DNA from: JAFAXD01 sp963833605
Lineage (GTDB): Bacteria; Pseudomonadota; Alphaproteobacteria; Rhizobiales; Xanthobacteraceae
Direction of reading: 5' to 3'
DNA length: 64,000 nucleotides
Assembly (NCBI GenBank): GCA_963833605.1
Contig: CAWHYZ010000015.1
Location: 124,001-188,000, forward strand
In this document: positions 1 through 9,104 of the stretch, piece by piece
How the letters are laid out: each line of letters starts with the position of its first letter
Position numbering within the stretch: the first letter of the stretch is position 1
Made by a program: the position numbers and the translations under genes
Notes under the pieces: generated by a model
What the model saw: only the letters and a program-made list of their open reading frames with translations
Database searches by the model: none
Told to the model about the DNA's origin: nothing

Positions 1-840
1 AGCGTTGATCTCACGATTGAGCTTGTCGACGATACTCATAGGCGTCCCGGCCGGCGCAACGACGCCAAAGAAGCTCGTCACCTCATAATCGGGAACGCCT
101 GCTTCGATCATGGTCGGCAGGTCGGGAAAGTCACGCTGGCGCTTGCGGCTGGTGACGGCGAGCGCGCGCAAACGGTTGTCCACGACCAGGGGCCGCACCA
201 CGGTGACGTTGTCGATCGCAAACTGTACCTGTCCGCCGACGACGGCGGTCATCCCCTCGGCACCGCTCTTGTAATGCACGATCGCAAAATCGATACCGGC
301 GCGCGCCTTGAGCAGCTCAGCGGAAAGGTGCGTCAGGTTTCCGGCGCCGACTGCCGCATAGTCGAGCTTGCCCGGATTGGCCTTGGCGTAGGCGATAAGC
401 TCCGCCACTGATTTTGCCGGGAACCCCGGTGTGACCACCAGCAATTGATAGGAATCGGTGAGCTTGGCGACCGGCGCGAAGTCCTTGATCGGATCGTAGC
501 CGGCGTTCTTAGACACCGCCGGAATGTTGGCCAGCGTCGCGGTATTGCCGAGCATCAGCGTGTAGCCGTCGGGCGGGGCCGCCGCGACCACGCGCGCCCC
601 GATCGCGCCGCCGGCGCCGGCGCGGTTGTCGATGATCACCGGCTGGGGCAGCGTGTGCGACAGGCCGTCGGCGATGAGCCGCGCCAGCAGGTCGGTCGGC
701 CCGCCCGGCCCGGCGGGAACCACGAGGCGGATCGGGCGATCGGGCCAGGTTTGCGCCGCTGCGCTCGCGCACAGCGCAGCGACCGCAAGCGCTGCCATCG
801 CAAAGTTGCGCGCCAGAATCATGTGGGAGCGTGCTGTCAT
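1..840 (-). CDS. Bug-type tripartite tricarboxylate transporter receptor (C-terminus beyond window)
   Basis: Periplasmic substrate-binding protein of the tripartite tricarboxylate transporter (TTT/Bug) family, which captures small carboxylates. The frame is open for 280 codons from ATG at 840 and runs off the left edge, so the C-terminal ~40 residues are missing. An Ala-rich signal peptide (about residues 1-30, ending ASAAAQ) precedes the family hallmark mature start TWPDRPIRLVVP, then a GGPTD loop and an APPDGYTLMLG motif. The ATG directly abuts the TAG of the next Bug gene (841-843), so the two are probably co-transcribed. No TctA/TctB membrane partner is in the window, as is usual for orphan Bug proteins in this group. 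The ligand cannot be read from the sequence. Confidence 0.9.
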   Translation of the reverse strand, partial: MTARSHMILARNFAMAALAVAALCASAAAQTWPDRPIRLVVPAGPGGPTDLLARLIADGLSHTLPQPVIIDNRAGAGGAIGARVVAAAPPDGYTLMLGNTATLANIPAVSKNAGYDPIKDFAPVAKLTDSYQLLVVTPGFPAKSVAELIAYAKANPGKLDYAAVGAGNLTHLSAELLKARAGIDFAIVHYKSGAEGMTAVVGGQVQFAIDNVTVVRPLVVDNRLRALAVTSRKRQRDFPDLPTMIEAGVPDYEVTSFFGVVAPAGTPMSIVDKLNREINA

Positions 841-1812
841 CTAATCCGGCGTGACACCGATCTCCCTGATCACCTCGCCCCAGGCCTTGTACTGCGCCTG
901 CACATAGGCCGCTCCTTCGGGCAGGCTGCCGGCGCCGTGGGTGTAGAACCCAATCTCGCGCAGGCGCTGGACGATGGCGGGGTCCGCCAGCACCACGCCG
1001 AGCTCACGATTCATGCGCGCCAGAATCTCGGGCGGCGTTCCGGTCGGCGCCGCCACGGCCATCCAGCCGCTGAAATCAAAGCCCGGAAAGGTGTCGGCGA
1101 CCGGTGGGATCTGTTCGAAACCGGGCGCGCGGTCCTTGGTGGTGATGGCGAGCGGGCGCAGCGCCCCACTCGCGATCAATGGCGCCGCCGACGGAATTGC
1201 CAGAATGACGAGCTGCACGCGCCCGGCGACCACATCCTGGATGCCCTGCGGCATGGCGGCGTACGGCACCTGCGCAATGTCGGTTCCGGCACGCTTGTTG
1301 AGCCAGGCCGCGATCAGGCCGGTGAAGTTCTTCGGGCCGTCGGTCGCGAATGCGAGCTTGCCGGGCTCGGCCTTGGCATAGGCGAAGAGGTCCGCCAGCG
1401 ACTTCGCCGGCACCGCGGGATTGGCGAGCACCAGGAACGGCCCGTCGGCAACCCGGCCGACCAGCACGAAATCGCGCGCCGGATCATAAGGCAGTGATTT
1501 GAAGGTGTAGGGGTTGGTGACCAGCGCCGCCGCCGTGGCCCAGAAGAACGTGTAGCCGTCAGGAGCGGCGCGCGCCGCCGTCTGCGCACCGATCACGTTG
1601 CCGCCGCCGGGACGGTTTTCCACCACGACCTGCTGGCCGAGCGCGCGGCCGATCCGCTCTGTGATCAGCCGGCAGATGATATCCGGCGTGCCGCCGGCCG
1701 CCTGTGAAACGATGAACCGGATCGGCCGATCCGGCCAGGTTTGCGCAGCGAGCGGCGCAATCCAGCCAAACGTGCAGGCAAGCAAAAACGCGAAACGCGC
1801 AAACATGTTCAT
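841..1812 (-). CDS. Bug-type tripartite tricarboxylate transporter receptor
   Basis: Second periplasmic receptor of the TTT/Bug family, 323 residues from the chosen ATG at 1812. An upstream in-frame ATG at 1839 would add nine residues before the hydrophobic signal segment; ATG at 1806 is also possible. The signal peptide ends near PLAAQ and is followed by TWPDRPIRFIV, nearly the same mature start as the neighbouring receptor at 1-840. GGTPD and APDGYTFFW loops are also present. The two receptors are paralogous tandem genes read in one direction, with no gap between them. Upstream lies ispG on the same strand, about 70 bp away; a functional link with it is unlikely. Substrate unknown. Confidence 0.9.
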   Translation of the reverse strand: MNMFARFAFLLACTFGWIAPLAAQTWPDRPIRFIVSQAAGGTPDIICRLITERIGRALGQQVVVENRPGGGNVIGAQTAARAAPDGYTFFWATAAALVTNPYTFKSLPYDPARDFVLVGRVADGPFLVLANPAVPAKSLADLFAYAKAEPGKLAFATDGPKNFTGLIAAWLNKRAGTDIAQVPYAAMPQGIQDVVAGRVQLVILAIPSAAPLIASGALRPLAITTKDRAPGFEQIPPVADTFPGFDFSGWMAVAAPTGTPPEILARMNRELGVVLADPAIVQRLREIGFYTHGAGSLPEGAAYVQAQYKAWGEVIREIGVTPD

Positions 1813-1882
1813 GGTGAGAGCCCGGCGATCCCAGGCCAAGACTTACACCGGTACACCGTGGCCGTCACGCGACGGCGCGGTG

Positions 1883-3146
1883 TCACTCCGCCGCGGTGCG
1901 CGTGCCGTGGCCAAACCGGCGCTCGATGTAGTCGATCACCAGGTTCTTGAAGTCGGCGGTGAGCGTTGGTCCGCGCAGGGTCGCGGCCTTCTTGCCGTCG
2001 ATGAACACCGGCGCGGTCGGCTGCTCGCCGGTGCCGGGGAGCGAAATGCCGATGTCGGCGTGCTTCGAATTCGCCGGGCCCGTTGACGATGCAGCCCATG
2101 ACCGCAACGTTGAGGCTCTCGACCCCCGGATAGCGGGTCTTCCACCCCGGCATCTCGTCGCGAATGAAGTCCTGGATCTCGCGCGCGAGTTCCTGGAATG
2201 TGGTGGACGTGGTGCGCCCGCAGCCCGGACAGGCGGCGACCAGCGGAACAAATACCCGAAAGCCCATGGTCTGCAGCAGTTCCTGCGCGACCTTGACCTC
2301 CAGCGTGCGATCGCCGTTGGGCTCGGGTGTCAGCGAGACCCGGACGGTGTCGCCGATGCCCTGCTGCAGCAAAATCCCCATGGCGGCCGAGGAGGCGACG
2401 ATTCCCTTCGAACCCATACCGGCCTCGGTGAGGCCGAGGTGGATCGCATAGTCGGAGCGGGCCGCCAAGTCCTGATAGACCGCGATCAGGTCCTGCACCG
2501 CCGACACCTTGGCGGACAGAATGATCTTGTGGCGCGGCAGGCCGATCTCCTCGGCGCGCGCGGCCGAGAGCAGCGCCGACTGCACCATGGCTTCGCGCGT
2601 GACGGCACGCGCTTCGCGCGGGTTTGCGGTGCGCGCGTTCTCATTCATGAGGCGGGTCAGCAGTTCCTGATCGAGCGAGCCCCAGTTGGCGCCGATGCGC
2701 ACCGGCTTGTCGTGGCGGATCGCCATTTCGATGATGGCGGAGAACTGGCGGTCCTTCTTATCCTTGAAACCGACGTTGCCAGGATTGATGCGATATTTGT
2801 CGAGCGCCTCGGCGCAGGCCGGATGATCGGCGAGGAGCTTGTGGCCGATGTAATGGAAGTCGCCGATGATCGGCACGTTCACACCCATCTGGCCGAGCCG
2901 GTCCTTGATGTGCGGCACGGCGGCGGCGGCCTCGTCGCGGTCGACGGTGACGCGGACGAGCTCGGAGCCGGCGCGGGCGAGCGCCGCGACCTGGCGGGCG
3001 GTTCCCTCAATGTCGGCGGTATCGGTATTGGTCATCGACTGGACGACGATCGGCGCACCACCGCCGACGCGCACGCCGCCGACGTTCACCGCAACGGTCT
3101 TGTGGCGCCCCGCGGGTGCGGCGAGATCTGAGGTCATTTCCGACAT
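1883..3146 (-). CDS. ispG: 4-hydroxy-3-methylbut-2-enyl diphosphate synthase IspG, with a +1 frameshift
   Basis: IspG (GcpE) is the [4Fe-4S] enzyme of the MEP isoprenoid pathway; it converts MEcPP to HMBPP. The N-terminal TIM-barrel part is complete (VQSMTNTDTADIEGT near residue 35; HLGLTEAG near 236). The cluster ligands are Cys306 and Cys309 (ACPGCG), Cys352 (GCIVNGPGE) and Glu359. Just after that Glu the frame is lost: GAATTCGAAG at 2063-2072 should read GAATCGAAG. Removing one T restores SKHADIGISLPGTGE and a normal C-terminus ending at 1883, giving about 420 residues. Left uncorrected, the frame runs on to 1809 with meaningless sequence. The enzyme is normally essential, so a sequence error is more likely than a true pseudogene. 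Confidence 0.93.
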
Positions 3147-3261
3147 GCTGAGTCCTTTGGCAGGTCTATGTAACGTCCGCGTGGCGGATTGGCCAGAATC
3201 AGGTGACCCCTAGGAATAAACGCCCATAGCGCGGGGGCTGTTTGTGCGACGTACCAGGTTC

Positions 3262-4170
3262 TCACCTCTGCCGATTGACCAGCATGAGGCCGGCGATCAC
3301 CAGGACCACGGCGGCACCGAACGCCAGGGTGAACGGCTCGTGCAGCAACAGGCAGCCGGCGGCAACGCCGAAGAGCGGGGTCAGAAAGGTGAACGCTGAG
3401 ACCCGCGTCGCCGAGAAGCGCTGGATCAGCATGAACCAGAACGGAAACGTGACGCCGAGGGCTACCACCTGATAGGCGAGCCAGGACAGCGCGATCGGGC
3501 CAGGAAGCCCGGATACGCGCTCGTGAAAAAACGCGGCGGCGACGACCAGCACCGGCACCGAGACCACGAGCTGATAGACCAGCGTCTTTTCAGGCGCGAT
3601 GTGATTGAGCCGCGTCGCCTTGATCACCAGCGTGGTCGCGCCCCAGGCAGCGCCGGCACCGATCAGCATCGCGTCGCCAATGAGTGTGTGCGCATCGACG
3701 CTCGGCTGCGGGATACCGATCGCGACCGCAAGGCCCGTAAAGCACAAGGCGAGCCCAGCCCATTGCGCTGGCCCGAACCGATCGGATGGCAACAGCCAGC
3801 GCCCGCCGAGCGCGACGAAGAATGGCGCCGTGTAGAGAAACAGCGATGCACGGCTCGCGGTCGTGAAGCGTAGCCCCCAGTAGATCAACAGGAACTCCAA
3901 CCCGAACAAAAGTCCAGCGATGATGCCTGGCACCAGAGTGCCGTCGCGCGTGACGAGCCTGACGCCGCGCAGTCGCACCCAGGCCAGCACGATCAGCAAG
4001 CCGCCAAACGAACGGATGACCGCCTGAATGAACGGCGGCACATCCGGCAACGAGAACTTGATCGCGACCTGATTGAGCCCCCACACGAGACACATCAATA
4101 CGATCAGGACGGACGCGCCAGCGTCGAGCGGGCGCACGCTCGAATGGCGTGACGAATAGGATGTGGTCAT
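3262..4170 (-). CDS. EamA/DMT-family membrane transporter
   Basis: Integral membrane protein of the drug/metabolite transporter superfamily, 302 residues with about ten hydrophobic segments arranged as two EamA repeats. The first begins MCLVWGLNQVAIKFSL near residue 28. The second begins MLIGAGAAWGATTLVIKAT near 168 and ends with a short Arg-rich tail. The substrate cannot be inferred; family members export amino acids, metabolites or drugs. It starts 18 bp downstream of the Zur-type regulator on the same strand, so the two may form an operon, in which case expression might respond to metal. That is inference from spacing alone. Confidence 0.85.
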   Translation of the reverse strand: MTTSYSSRHSSVRPLDAGASVLIVLMCLVWGLNQVAIKFSLPDVPPFIQAVIRSFGGLLIVLAWVRLRGVRLVTRDGTLVPGIIAGLLFGLEFLLIYWGLRFTTASRASLFLYTAPFFVALGGRWLLPSDRFGPAQWAGLALCFTGLAVAIGIPQPSVDAHTLIGDAMLIGAGAAWGATTLVIKATRLNHIAPEKTLVYQLVVSVPVLVVAAAFFHERVSGLPGPIALSWLAYQVVALGVTFPFWFMLIQRFSATRVSAFTFLTPLFGVAAGCLLLHEPFTLAFGAAVVLVIAGLMLVNRQR

Positions 4171-4188
4171 GTGCCCGCAGGAAACTTT

Positions 4189-4677
4189 CTAGAGCGACTT
4201 CGTCGCACGCGCGCGGCAATGGGCGCACAATCCGGCGATTTCGACAACCGACATTTTCGGCGTGAACCCCGCGCTGCGCGCGGCAGCGTTGAGCGATTGC
4301 CCGATCGCGCCACCCGGCGCCTCCCCGGCGGCACCACAACTCTCGCAAATCAGGAATGCTACCAGCGCACCGGTCGAATGGTTGTTGACGCAGGCCAGAA
4401 AGGCGTTGCGGCTCGCGATCCGATGCACAAGCCCGTGCGAGATCAGAAAGTCGAGCGCCCGATAGATCGTGATCGGGGCTGGCCGCGCGCCACCTACGAA
4501 GTTCATGATGTCGTAGGCGCCCAGCGGCTTGTGGCTCGCCGCCAGCACTTCAAGCACTTTGCGACGAATGGGCGTGAGCCGCTGCGAGCGCGCCGCGCAC
4601 ACCTTCTCGGCATGCGCGATCGCATCGGCCGCACAGCGGGCGTGGTTGTGGTTGGGGTCCAGAAAAACGGCGGGCAT
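4189..4677 (-). CDS. zur: Fur-family regulator, Zur-like
   Basis: Metal-responsive repressor of the Fur superfamily, most like Zur. The chosen start (ATG 4677, MPAVFLDPNHNHARC) gives 162 residues; an in-frame ATG at 4752 would add 25 residues that do not look like the family. A winged-helix part (LTPIRRKVLEVLAASHKPLGAYDI, split here as LTPIRRKVLEVL and HKPLGAYDI) is followed by the recognition-helix region PITIYRALDFL. The dimerisation domain carries two CxxC metal motifs, ICESCG and LCAHC. The His-rich NHNHARC N-terminus is common in alphaproteobacterial Zur. It is followed by an EamA transporter gene and faces a divergent SDR gene across about 200 bp. The zinc assignment is by similarity only. 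Confidence 0.85.
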   Translation of the reverse strand: MPAVFLDPNHNHARCAADAIAHAEKVCAARSQRLTPIRRKVLEVLAASHKPLGAYDIMNFVGGARPAPITIYRALDFLISHGLVHRIASRNAFLACVNNHSTGALVAFLICESCGAAGEAPGGAIGQSLNAAARSAGFTPKMSVVEIAGLCAHCRARATKSL

Positions 4678-4882
4678 CGGCGGCAATCTAGCGCTGCGCG
4701 CCGGCGTTTTCCAAGTCGACGCAAAAACACCGAGGTTTCGCGCGATTTTCACCGATCACGGTTCCGTCACCGAGCCGTGTCAAAAATCCGTTGCACCGCA
4801 GCAAAGCCGGGGGCATGGTCCGGGCCGCTAGATGCCCCACCGTTCGGGCCAAACGCAGAACCCACAATCCAGGACCCATGTC

Positions 4883-5665
4883 ATGCTCAAAGGAAAGACC
4901 GCCGTTGTTACCGGCTCGACCTCCGGCATCGGCCTCGGCATCGCCCGCGTGTTCGCAAAGGACGGCGCCAATGTGGTGATCAACGGCTTCGGCGACAAAG
5001 CCGCGATCGAGAAGGAGCGCTCCGGCATCGAGAAGGAGTTCGGCGTCAAGGCGACCTATTCGCCCGCCGACATGACCAAGCCGGCCGAGATCGCCGACAT
5101 GATCAAGACCGCCGAAAAGACGTTCGGCGCGGTGGATGTCCTGGTCAACAATGCCGGTATCCAGCACGTCGATCCGATCGAGAACTTCCCGATCGAAAAG
5201 TGGGATCAGATCATCGCCATCAACCTGTCCTCGGCGTTTCATGCCTGCCGGGCGGCGGTGCCCGGCATGAAGGCGCGCAAATGGGGCCGCATCATCAACA
5301 CCGCGTCGGCGCATTCGCTTGTCGCCTCGCCGTTCAAGGTCGCCTACGTGTCCGCCAAACACGGCATCGCCGAACTCACCAAGACGGTTGCACTCGAACT
5401 CGCACCCTTGGGCGTAACCTGCAATTGCATCAGTCCAGGCTACGTTTGGACGCCGCTGGTCGAGCATCAGATACCGGACACCATGAAGGCACGCCACATG
5501 ACGGCGGAGCAGGTCAAGCGCGACGTGCTCCTCGCCGCTCAGCCGACCAAGGAATTCGTGACCATCGACCAGGTCGCAGCGCTCGCGTTGTTCCTCACCA
5601 GCGATGCGGCCGCCAACATCACCGGCTCCAACTATTCGATCGACGGCGGTTGGACTGCTGAGTGA
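4883..5665 (+). CDS. bdhA: 3-hydroxybutyrate dehydrogenase (SDR)
   Basis: Short-chain dehydrogenase/reductase of 260 residues that matches D-3-hydroxybutyrate dehydrogenase, which interconverts 3-hydroxybutyrate and acetoacetate with NAD in PHB mobilisation. The cofactor loop is TGSTSGIGLGIA (residues 9-20), followed by NNAGIQHV and the catalytic YVSAKHG. The sequence HVDPIENFPIEKWD and the C-terminal GSNYSIDGGWTAE are typical of BdhA. The start ATG at 4883 is preceded by AGGACC; an upstream in-frame ATG (4832) adds residues outside the family. A PHB depolymerase gene occurs elsewhere in the window (46415-47839). A patatin gene follows 34 bp downstream. Confidence 0.92.
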   Translation: MLKGKTAVVTGSTSGIGLGIARVFAKDGANVVINGFGDKAAIEKERSGIEKEFGVKATYSPADMTKPAEIADMIKTAEKTFGAVDVLVNNAGIQHVDPIENFPIEKWDQIIAINLSSAFHACRAAVPGMKARKWGRIINTASAHSLVASPFKVAYVSAKHGIAELTKTVALELAPLGVTCNCISPGYVWTPLVEHQIPDTMKARHMTAEQVKRDVLLAAQPTKEFVTIDQVAALALFLTSDAAANITGSNYSIDGGWTAE

Positions 5666-5699
5666 ACGCGACGCATAGGGGCGTCATCGCGCAGCGCTG

Positions 5700-6782
5700 A
5701 TGACGAAGGCATGGTTGTCGCATCTCCTCCCCGGCCGAGGTGGTGCGACCAAAAAGAAGATCAACCTCGCGCTGCAGGGCGGGGGCGCGCACGGCGCCTT
5801 CACCTGGGGCGTGCTCGATCATCTGCTCGCGGACGAGCGGCTCACAATCGAGGGCATTTCCGGGGCGTCGGCTGGCGCGATGAACGCCATCATGCTGGCG
5901 GACGGTCTCGCGCGCGGCGGACCGGAGGCAGCGCAGAAGCGGTTGGCGGAATTCTGGCGCGCGGTCAGCCTCAGCGGCAACCTGCCACCGCTGCAACGCG
6001 CGGTGATCGAGCGCATGCTGTCGTTTCTCCCACTCGAAGGTACCCCCGCACAGGCCTGGCTCGACGCACTGTCACGCCTCTATTCGCCCTACGACGTGAA
6101 TCCGCTCAACATCAATCCATTGCGCGACGTGATCGAGCGGTTCGTCGACTTCGAGGCCGTGCGCAACTGCGAGGCGCTGCAACTGTTCGTCTCCGCCACC
6201 AACGTCCATACCGGCCGCCTGCACGTGTTCTCACGCAAAAAGATCTCGGCCGAGGCCATTATGGCCTCGGCCTGCCTGCCACTGTTGTTCCGGGCGGTTG
6301 AGATCGACGGTGTGCCGTACTGGGACGGCGGATACCTGGGCAACCCGGTCATCTTCCCGTTCTTCCGCACCACCGACACCGAGGACGTGGTGGTCGTGCA
6401 GATCAATCCACTGGTGCGGCATTCGATCCCGACCTCGGCTCAGGAGATCATGAGCCGGGTCAACGAAATCACATTCAACTCCTCGTTGCTCGCCGAACTT
6501 CGCGCTATCGAGTTCGTCGCACGCCTGATCGACCAACGCCGCTTGCCGCGCGGCAAGGGTGCCGGCCAGTACCGGCGCATCAACGTGCATCGCATCGTGC
6601 TTGATCGCGAAGGCAAGGCATTCACAGCGGCGAGCAAGCTCTCCAACGACTACGATTTTTTCGAGATGCTGCGCGACCACGGCCGCCGCGCCGCGCGCCG
6701 CTTTCTGGATGAGCACTTCGACGACATCGGGACGAAGAGCACGGTCGACCTCCCCGCCGAAGTGCCGGCCGTGCTAGAATGA
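5700..6782 (+). CDS. Patatin-like phospholipase
   Basis: Patatin-family serine lipase of 360 residues. It carries the oxyanion-hole motif GGGAHGAF (about residues 28-35), the nucleophile elbow GASAGAMNA (G-x-S-x-G, about residues 56-64) and the catalytic Asp in WDGGYLGNP (about 213-221). These define the Ser-Asp dyad of bacterial patatins that hydrolyse acyl esters of phospholipids or storage lipids. There is no signal peptide, so it is probably cytoplasmic or membrane-associated. It lies just downstream of bdhA on the same strand; co-occurrence with PHB genes is common in Rhizobiales, where some patatins associate with PHB granules, but that role is inference here. Confidence 0.9.
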   Translation: MTKAWLSHLLPGRGGATKKKINLALQGGGAHGAFTWGVLDHLLADERLTIEGISGASAGAMNAIMLADGLARGGPEAAQKRLAEFWRAVSLSGNLPPLQRAVIERMLSFLPLEGTPAQAWLDALSRLYSPYDVNPLNINPLRDVIERFVDFEAVRNCEALQLFVSATNVHTGRLHVFSRKKISAEAIMASACLPLLFRAVEIDGVPYWDGGYLGNPVIFPFFRTTDTEDVVVVQINPLVRHSIPTSAQEIMSRVNEITFNSSLLAELRAIEFVARLIDQRRLPRGKGAGQYRRINVHRIVLDREGKAFTAASKLSNDYDFFEMLRDHGRRAARRFLDEHFDDIGTKSTVDLPAEVPAVLE

Positions 6783-6816
6783 GTTATCCACGCCCCGGTC
6801 GGGAGGGATGCGGACA

Positions 6817-7400
6817 ATGGGCAATCACGATACTTTCAACGTCATGGCCAAGCCCTTGATAACGGCCGACGTCGGAGGGACGGCGCTCGAAATCGTGGTC
6901 GCCGACATCACCACGCTTGCGCTCGACGCCATCGTGAACGCGGCCAATCGCTCGCTGCTCGGCGGCGGCGGGGTCGACGGCGCAATCCACCGCGCCGCCG
7001 GGCCCAAGCTGGTAGAAGAATGCCGAACACTTGGCGGCTGTGACACCGGCGGGGCCAAAATCACCGGCGGCTACGCGCTGCCGGCGAAATACGTGATCCA
7101 CGCGGTCGGACCGGTGTGGAACGGCGGCCGCGCCGGCGAAGAGGATCAGCTGGCGTCCTGTTATCGAACCGCGATCACGCTCGCGCACGACCATAAACTC
7201 ACTTCGATTGCATTCCCGGCGATCTCGACCGGCATTTATCGCTTTCCGCCCGACATCGCGGCACGTATCGCGGTCGGCACGGTGGTGTCGGAGATTTCCG
7301 CGAACTCCGAGCGCGCTCAACCGCGTCGTGTTCTGCTGCTACGCCAAGACGTTCCGCCGAACATCACATCGCCGCGTTCGGTGAGCTGGGGTTGGGATAA
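6817..7400 (+). CDS. Macro-domain ADP-ribose hydrolase, two +1 frameshifts near the 3' end
   Basis: Macro-domain protein of the YmdB/O-acetyl-ADP-ribose deacetylase type. It has DITTLALDAIVNAAN, then GGGGVDGAIHRAAG, the KYVIHAVGPVW strand and the PAISTGIYRFP phosphate-binding loop, the usual set for binding and hydrolysing ADP-ribose esters. GGGAGG at 6801-6806 fits ATG 6817; ATG 6808 and 6844 are alternatives. After residue ~155 the frame must shift twice. Dropping one T at 7295-7297 and one at 7352-7353 gives ALNRVVFCCYAKTSAEHH then IAAFGELGLG and a stop at 7398-7400. That matches the family C-terminus and removes an otherwise impossible overlap with the convergent gene at 7407. Uncorrected, the frame ends at 7473. 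Confidence 0.85.
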
Positions 7401-7406
7401 GAGAGT

Positions 7407-8201
7407 CTATCCCTTCGGTTCGGCGTCGAGACGCACGACCCAACCTTCCAACCCGGGTTTCGCCGCCGGATAGCGCTTGAGCACCATCGGGTCGTGGCCC
7501 GGCACGATGTGCCGTGGAAAGGCGGCGAGTTTGCGCAGCCGGCCATAGCCTTCAAGCGCCTCGGCGACGTTGTAGACGGTCGGAAAAACGCGGCCACCGT
7601 CGAGATGGGCATAGAGGTGCGCCGCGTCGGCCGCGATCACCACTGGACCCAACCTGGTTTCAACGCGCACGCTCTGCAGGCCTTTGGTGTGACCGCCGAT
7701 ATGATGGACGCTGACACCAGGCGCGATGGCTTCGTCGCCGTCGTGGAACTCAACGCGGCCGGCAAACACCTTGCGCACCATCGACACGACGTAGTCCGGC
7801 TCGAACGAGTTCCTGATCACCTGGTGGCACATGGCACGACCGGTCGCGTACGCCATCTCGCGGTCCTGCAGATGATAGCGCGCGCGCGGAAACAGATCGT
7901 AGTTGCCGCTGTGATCGTAGTGCAGGTGACTGACGATGATGGTCTCGACTGTATCCGGCTCGATGCCGATCGCCTTGAGCCCGGCGGCTACCGGTTTGAC
8001 CGTCTGACGACCCCGGCGCGCGCCAACCGCCTCGTCGAAGCCGGTGTCGACCAGGATGGTGCTGCCCTCCCCGACGATGGCCCATACAAAATAATCGAGC
8101 GGCATGTCGACCTCGTGCGGGTCGCCGCCGAGAAAATTCTCTGACGCCTTGCGCGGGTGGTGCCCGTAGCGGATGGCGTAGATTTCGTGCGTGCTGGTCA
8201 T
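7407..8201 (-). CDS. Metallo-beta-lactamase-fold hydrolase, lactonase-like
   Basis: MBL-fold metal hydrolase of 264 residues resembling the N-acyl-homoserine-lactonase (AttM/AiiA-like) branch. The metal-binding signature HLHYDHSGN is near residue 90. A downstream His (HHIGGHTKG), the bridging Asp (AADAAH) and a final His in the VPGHDP segment complete the two-zinc set. The N-terminal ILVDTGFD is typical. Its start codon directly abuts the stop of the 3-hydroxyisobutyrate-dehydrogenase-like gene (8202), so both belong to one minus-strand transcript. Whether it opens quorum-sensing lactones or a metabolic lactone cannot be told from the sequence; no luxI/luxR genes are nearby. Confidence 0.87.
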   Translation of the reverse strand: MTSTHEIYAIRYGHHPRKASENFLGGDPHEVDMPLDYFVWAIVGEGSTILVDTGFDEAVGARRGRQTVKPVAAGLKAIGIEPDTVETIIVSHLHYDHSGNYDLFPRARYHLQDREMAYATGRAMCHQVIRNSFEPDYVVSMVRKVFAGRVEFHDGDEAIAPGVSVHHIGGHTKGLQSVRVETRLGPVVIAADAAHLYAHLDGGRVFPTVYNVAEALEGYGRLRKLAAFPRHIVPGHDPMVLKRYPAAKPGLEGWVVRLDAEPKG

Positions 8202-9089
8202 TCACTTCGCCCGCACCGCAACGCCGGTGCGGCGCTCGAGCGGCTGTACGATGGTGGTGAGGTCCGCCTGCACGCCGATCTCGTCGCAGGCCTGCTGCAG
8301 GACTCGCATCACCGCCTCCGCCACTTGCATCGGCACGCCGAGCGCAGCGGCTTCCGACAAACAAAGCTTCACGTCCTTGCTCATCAGGCCGTTGGTAAAA
8401 CCGAGATCGAACGTGCCAGGCAGCACCAGTTTGGGAAACTTGTGCTCGGTCGCGGTGTTACGCCCGCTCCCGGCATTGATCACGTCGAGCATGACGCGCG
8501 GATCGAGCCCCGCCTTCACGCCCATGACCATCGCCTCCGCCGTCGCCGCCATGGCGGTCGCCGACAGGAAATTATTGGCGAGCTTCATGGTCTGTCCGTC
8601 GCCCGGTCGCTCACCGATGAAGAACACTTTGCCGAATACCGCCAGCACCGGTTCAACGGCGGCGACCTCCTGGCGCGGCCCCGAGGCCATGACCGCCAGC
8701 GTGCCTTTGGCAGCGCCGCCGACGCCACCGCTCACCGGACTGTCGATCTGCACAATGTCGCGCGCACCGAGCTCGGCGAAGATGCGCTGGGCCATGACCG
8801 AGCCGGTGGTCGACGTATCGACGAAGCGGCGCACGCGCTGGCCTTCGATCACGCCGCGCGGCCCGGTCGCGACCGCGTGCACGATGTCCGGGGTCGGCAG
8901 GCTCGCAATCACGGTCTCGACCTTGTCAGCGATTTCCGCGGCCGATGAAGCCGGCTGAGCACCAAGCTTGATGAGGCGTTCGATGGCCTCAGGCCGCGCG
9001 TCGGTGACGATGAGCTTGTGACCGGCCTCGGTGAGCCGGCGCGCCATGTGAAAGCCCATGTTGCCGAGGCCAATGAATCCGATGTCCAT
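8202..9089 (-). CDS. NAD(P)-dependent 3-hydroxyisobutyrate dehydrogenase-family oxidoreductase
   Basis: Beta-hydroxyacid dehydrogenase of 295 residues. The Rossmann loop GFIGLGNMGFHMARRL begins at residue 4, a substrate-binding segment DSPVSGGVGGAAKGT is near 120, and the catalytic Lys lies in KLANNFL near 168. These define the 3-hydroxyisobutyrate / tartronate-semialdehyde / 2-(hydroxymethyl)glutarate reductase family; the exact substrate is not determined. ATG 9089 is preceded by AGAGGAAC and is preferred over the in-frame ATG at 9110, which lies inside a palindromic repeat. It is transcribed with the downstream MBL-fold gene and probably with the CMD gene upstream, suggesting a small catabolic unit. 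Confidence 0.88.
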   Translation of the reverse strand: MDIGFIGLGNMGFHMARRLTEAGHKLIVTDARPEAIERLIKLGAQPASSAAEIADKVETVIASLPTPDIVHAVATGPRGVIEGQRVRRFVDTSTTGSVMAQRIFAELGARDIVQIDSPVSGGVGGAAKGTLAVMASGPRQEVAAVEPVLAVFGKVFFIGERPGDGQTMKLANNFLSATAMAATAEAMVMGVKAGLDPRVMLDVINAGSGRNTATEHKFPKLVLPGTFDLGFTNGLMSKDVKLCLSEAAALGVPMQVAEAVMRVLQQACDEIGVQADLTTIVQPLERRTGVAVRAK

Positions 9090-9104
9090 GTGCGGTTCCT
9101 CTCG

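Noticed and set aside
445..1497. Open frame of 350 codons on the plus strand
   Set aside because: It runs antisense to two Bug receptors that share a signal peptide and conserved mature start; no domain is visible in this frame.
1947..3131. Open frame of 394 codons antisense to ispG
   Set aside because: Composition is Arg/Gly/Asp-rich with no motif; ispG on the other strand explains the sequence.
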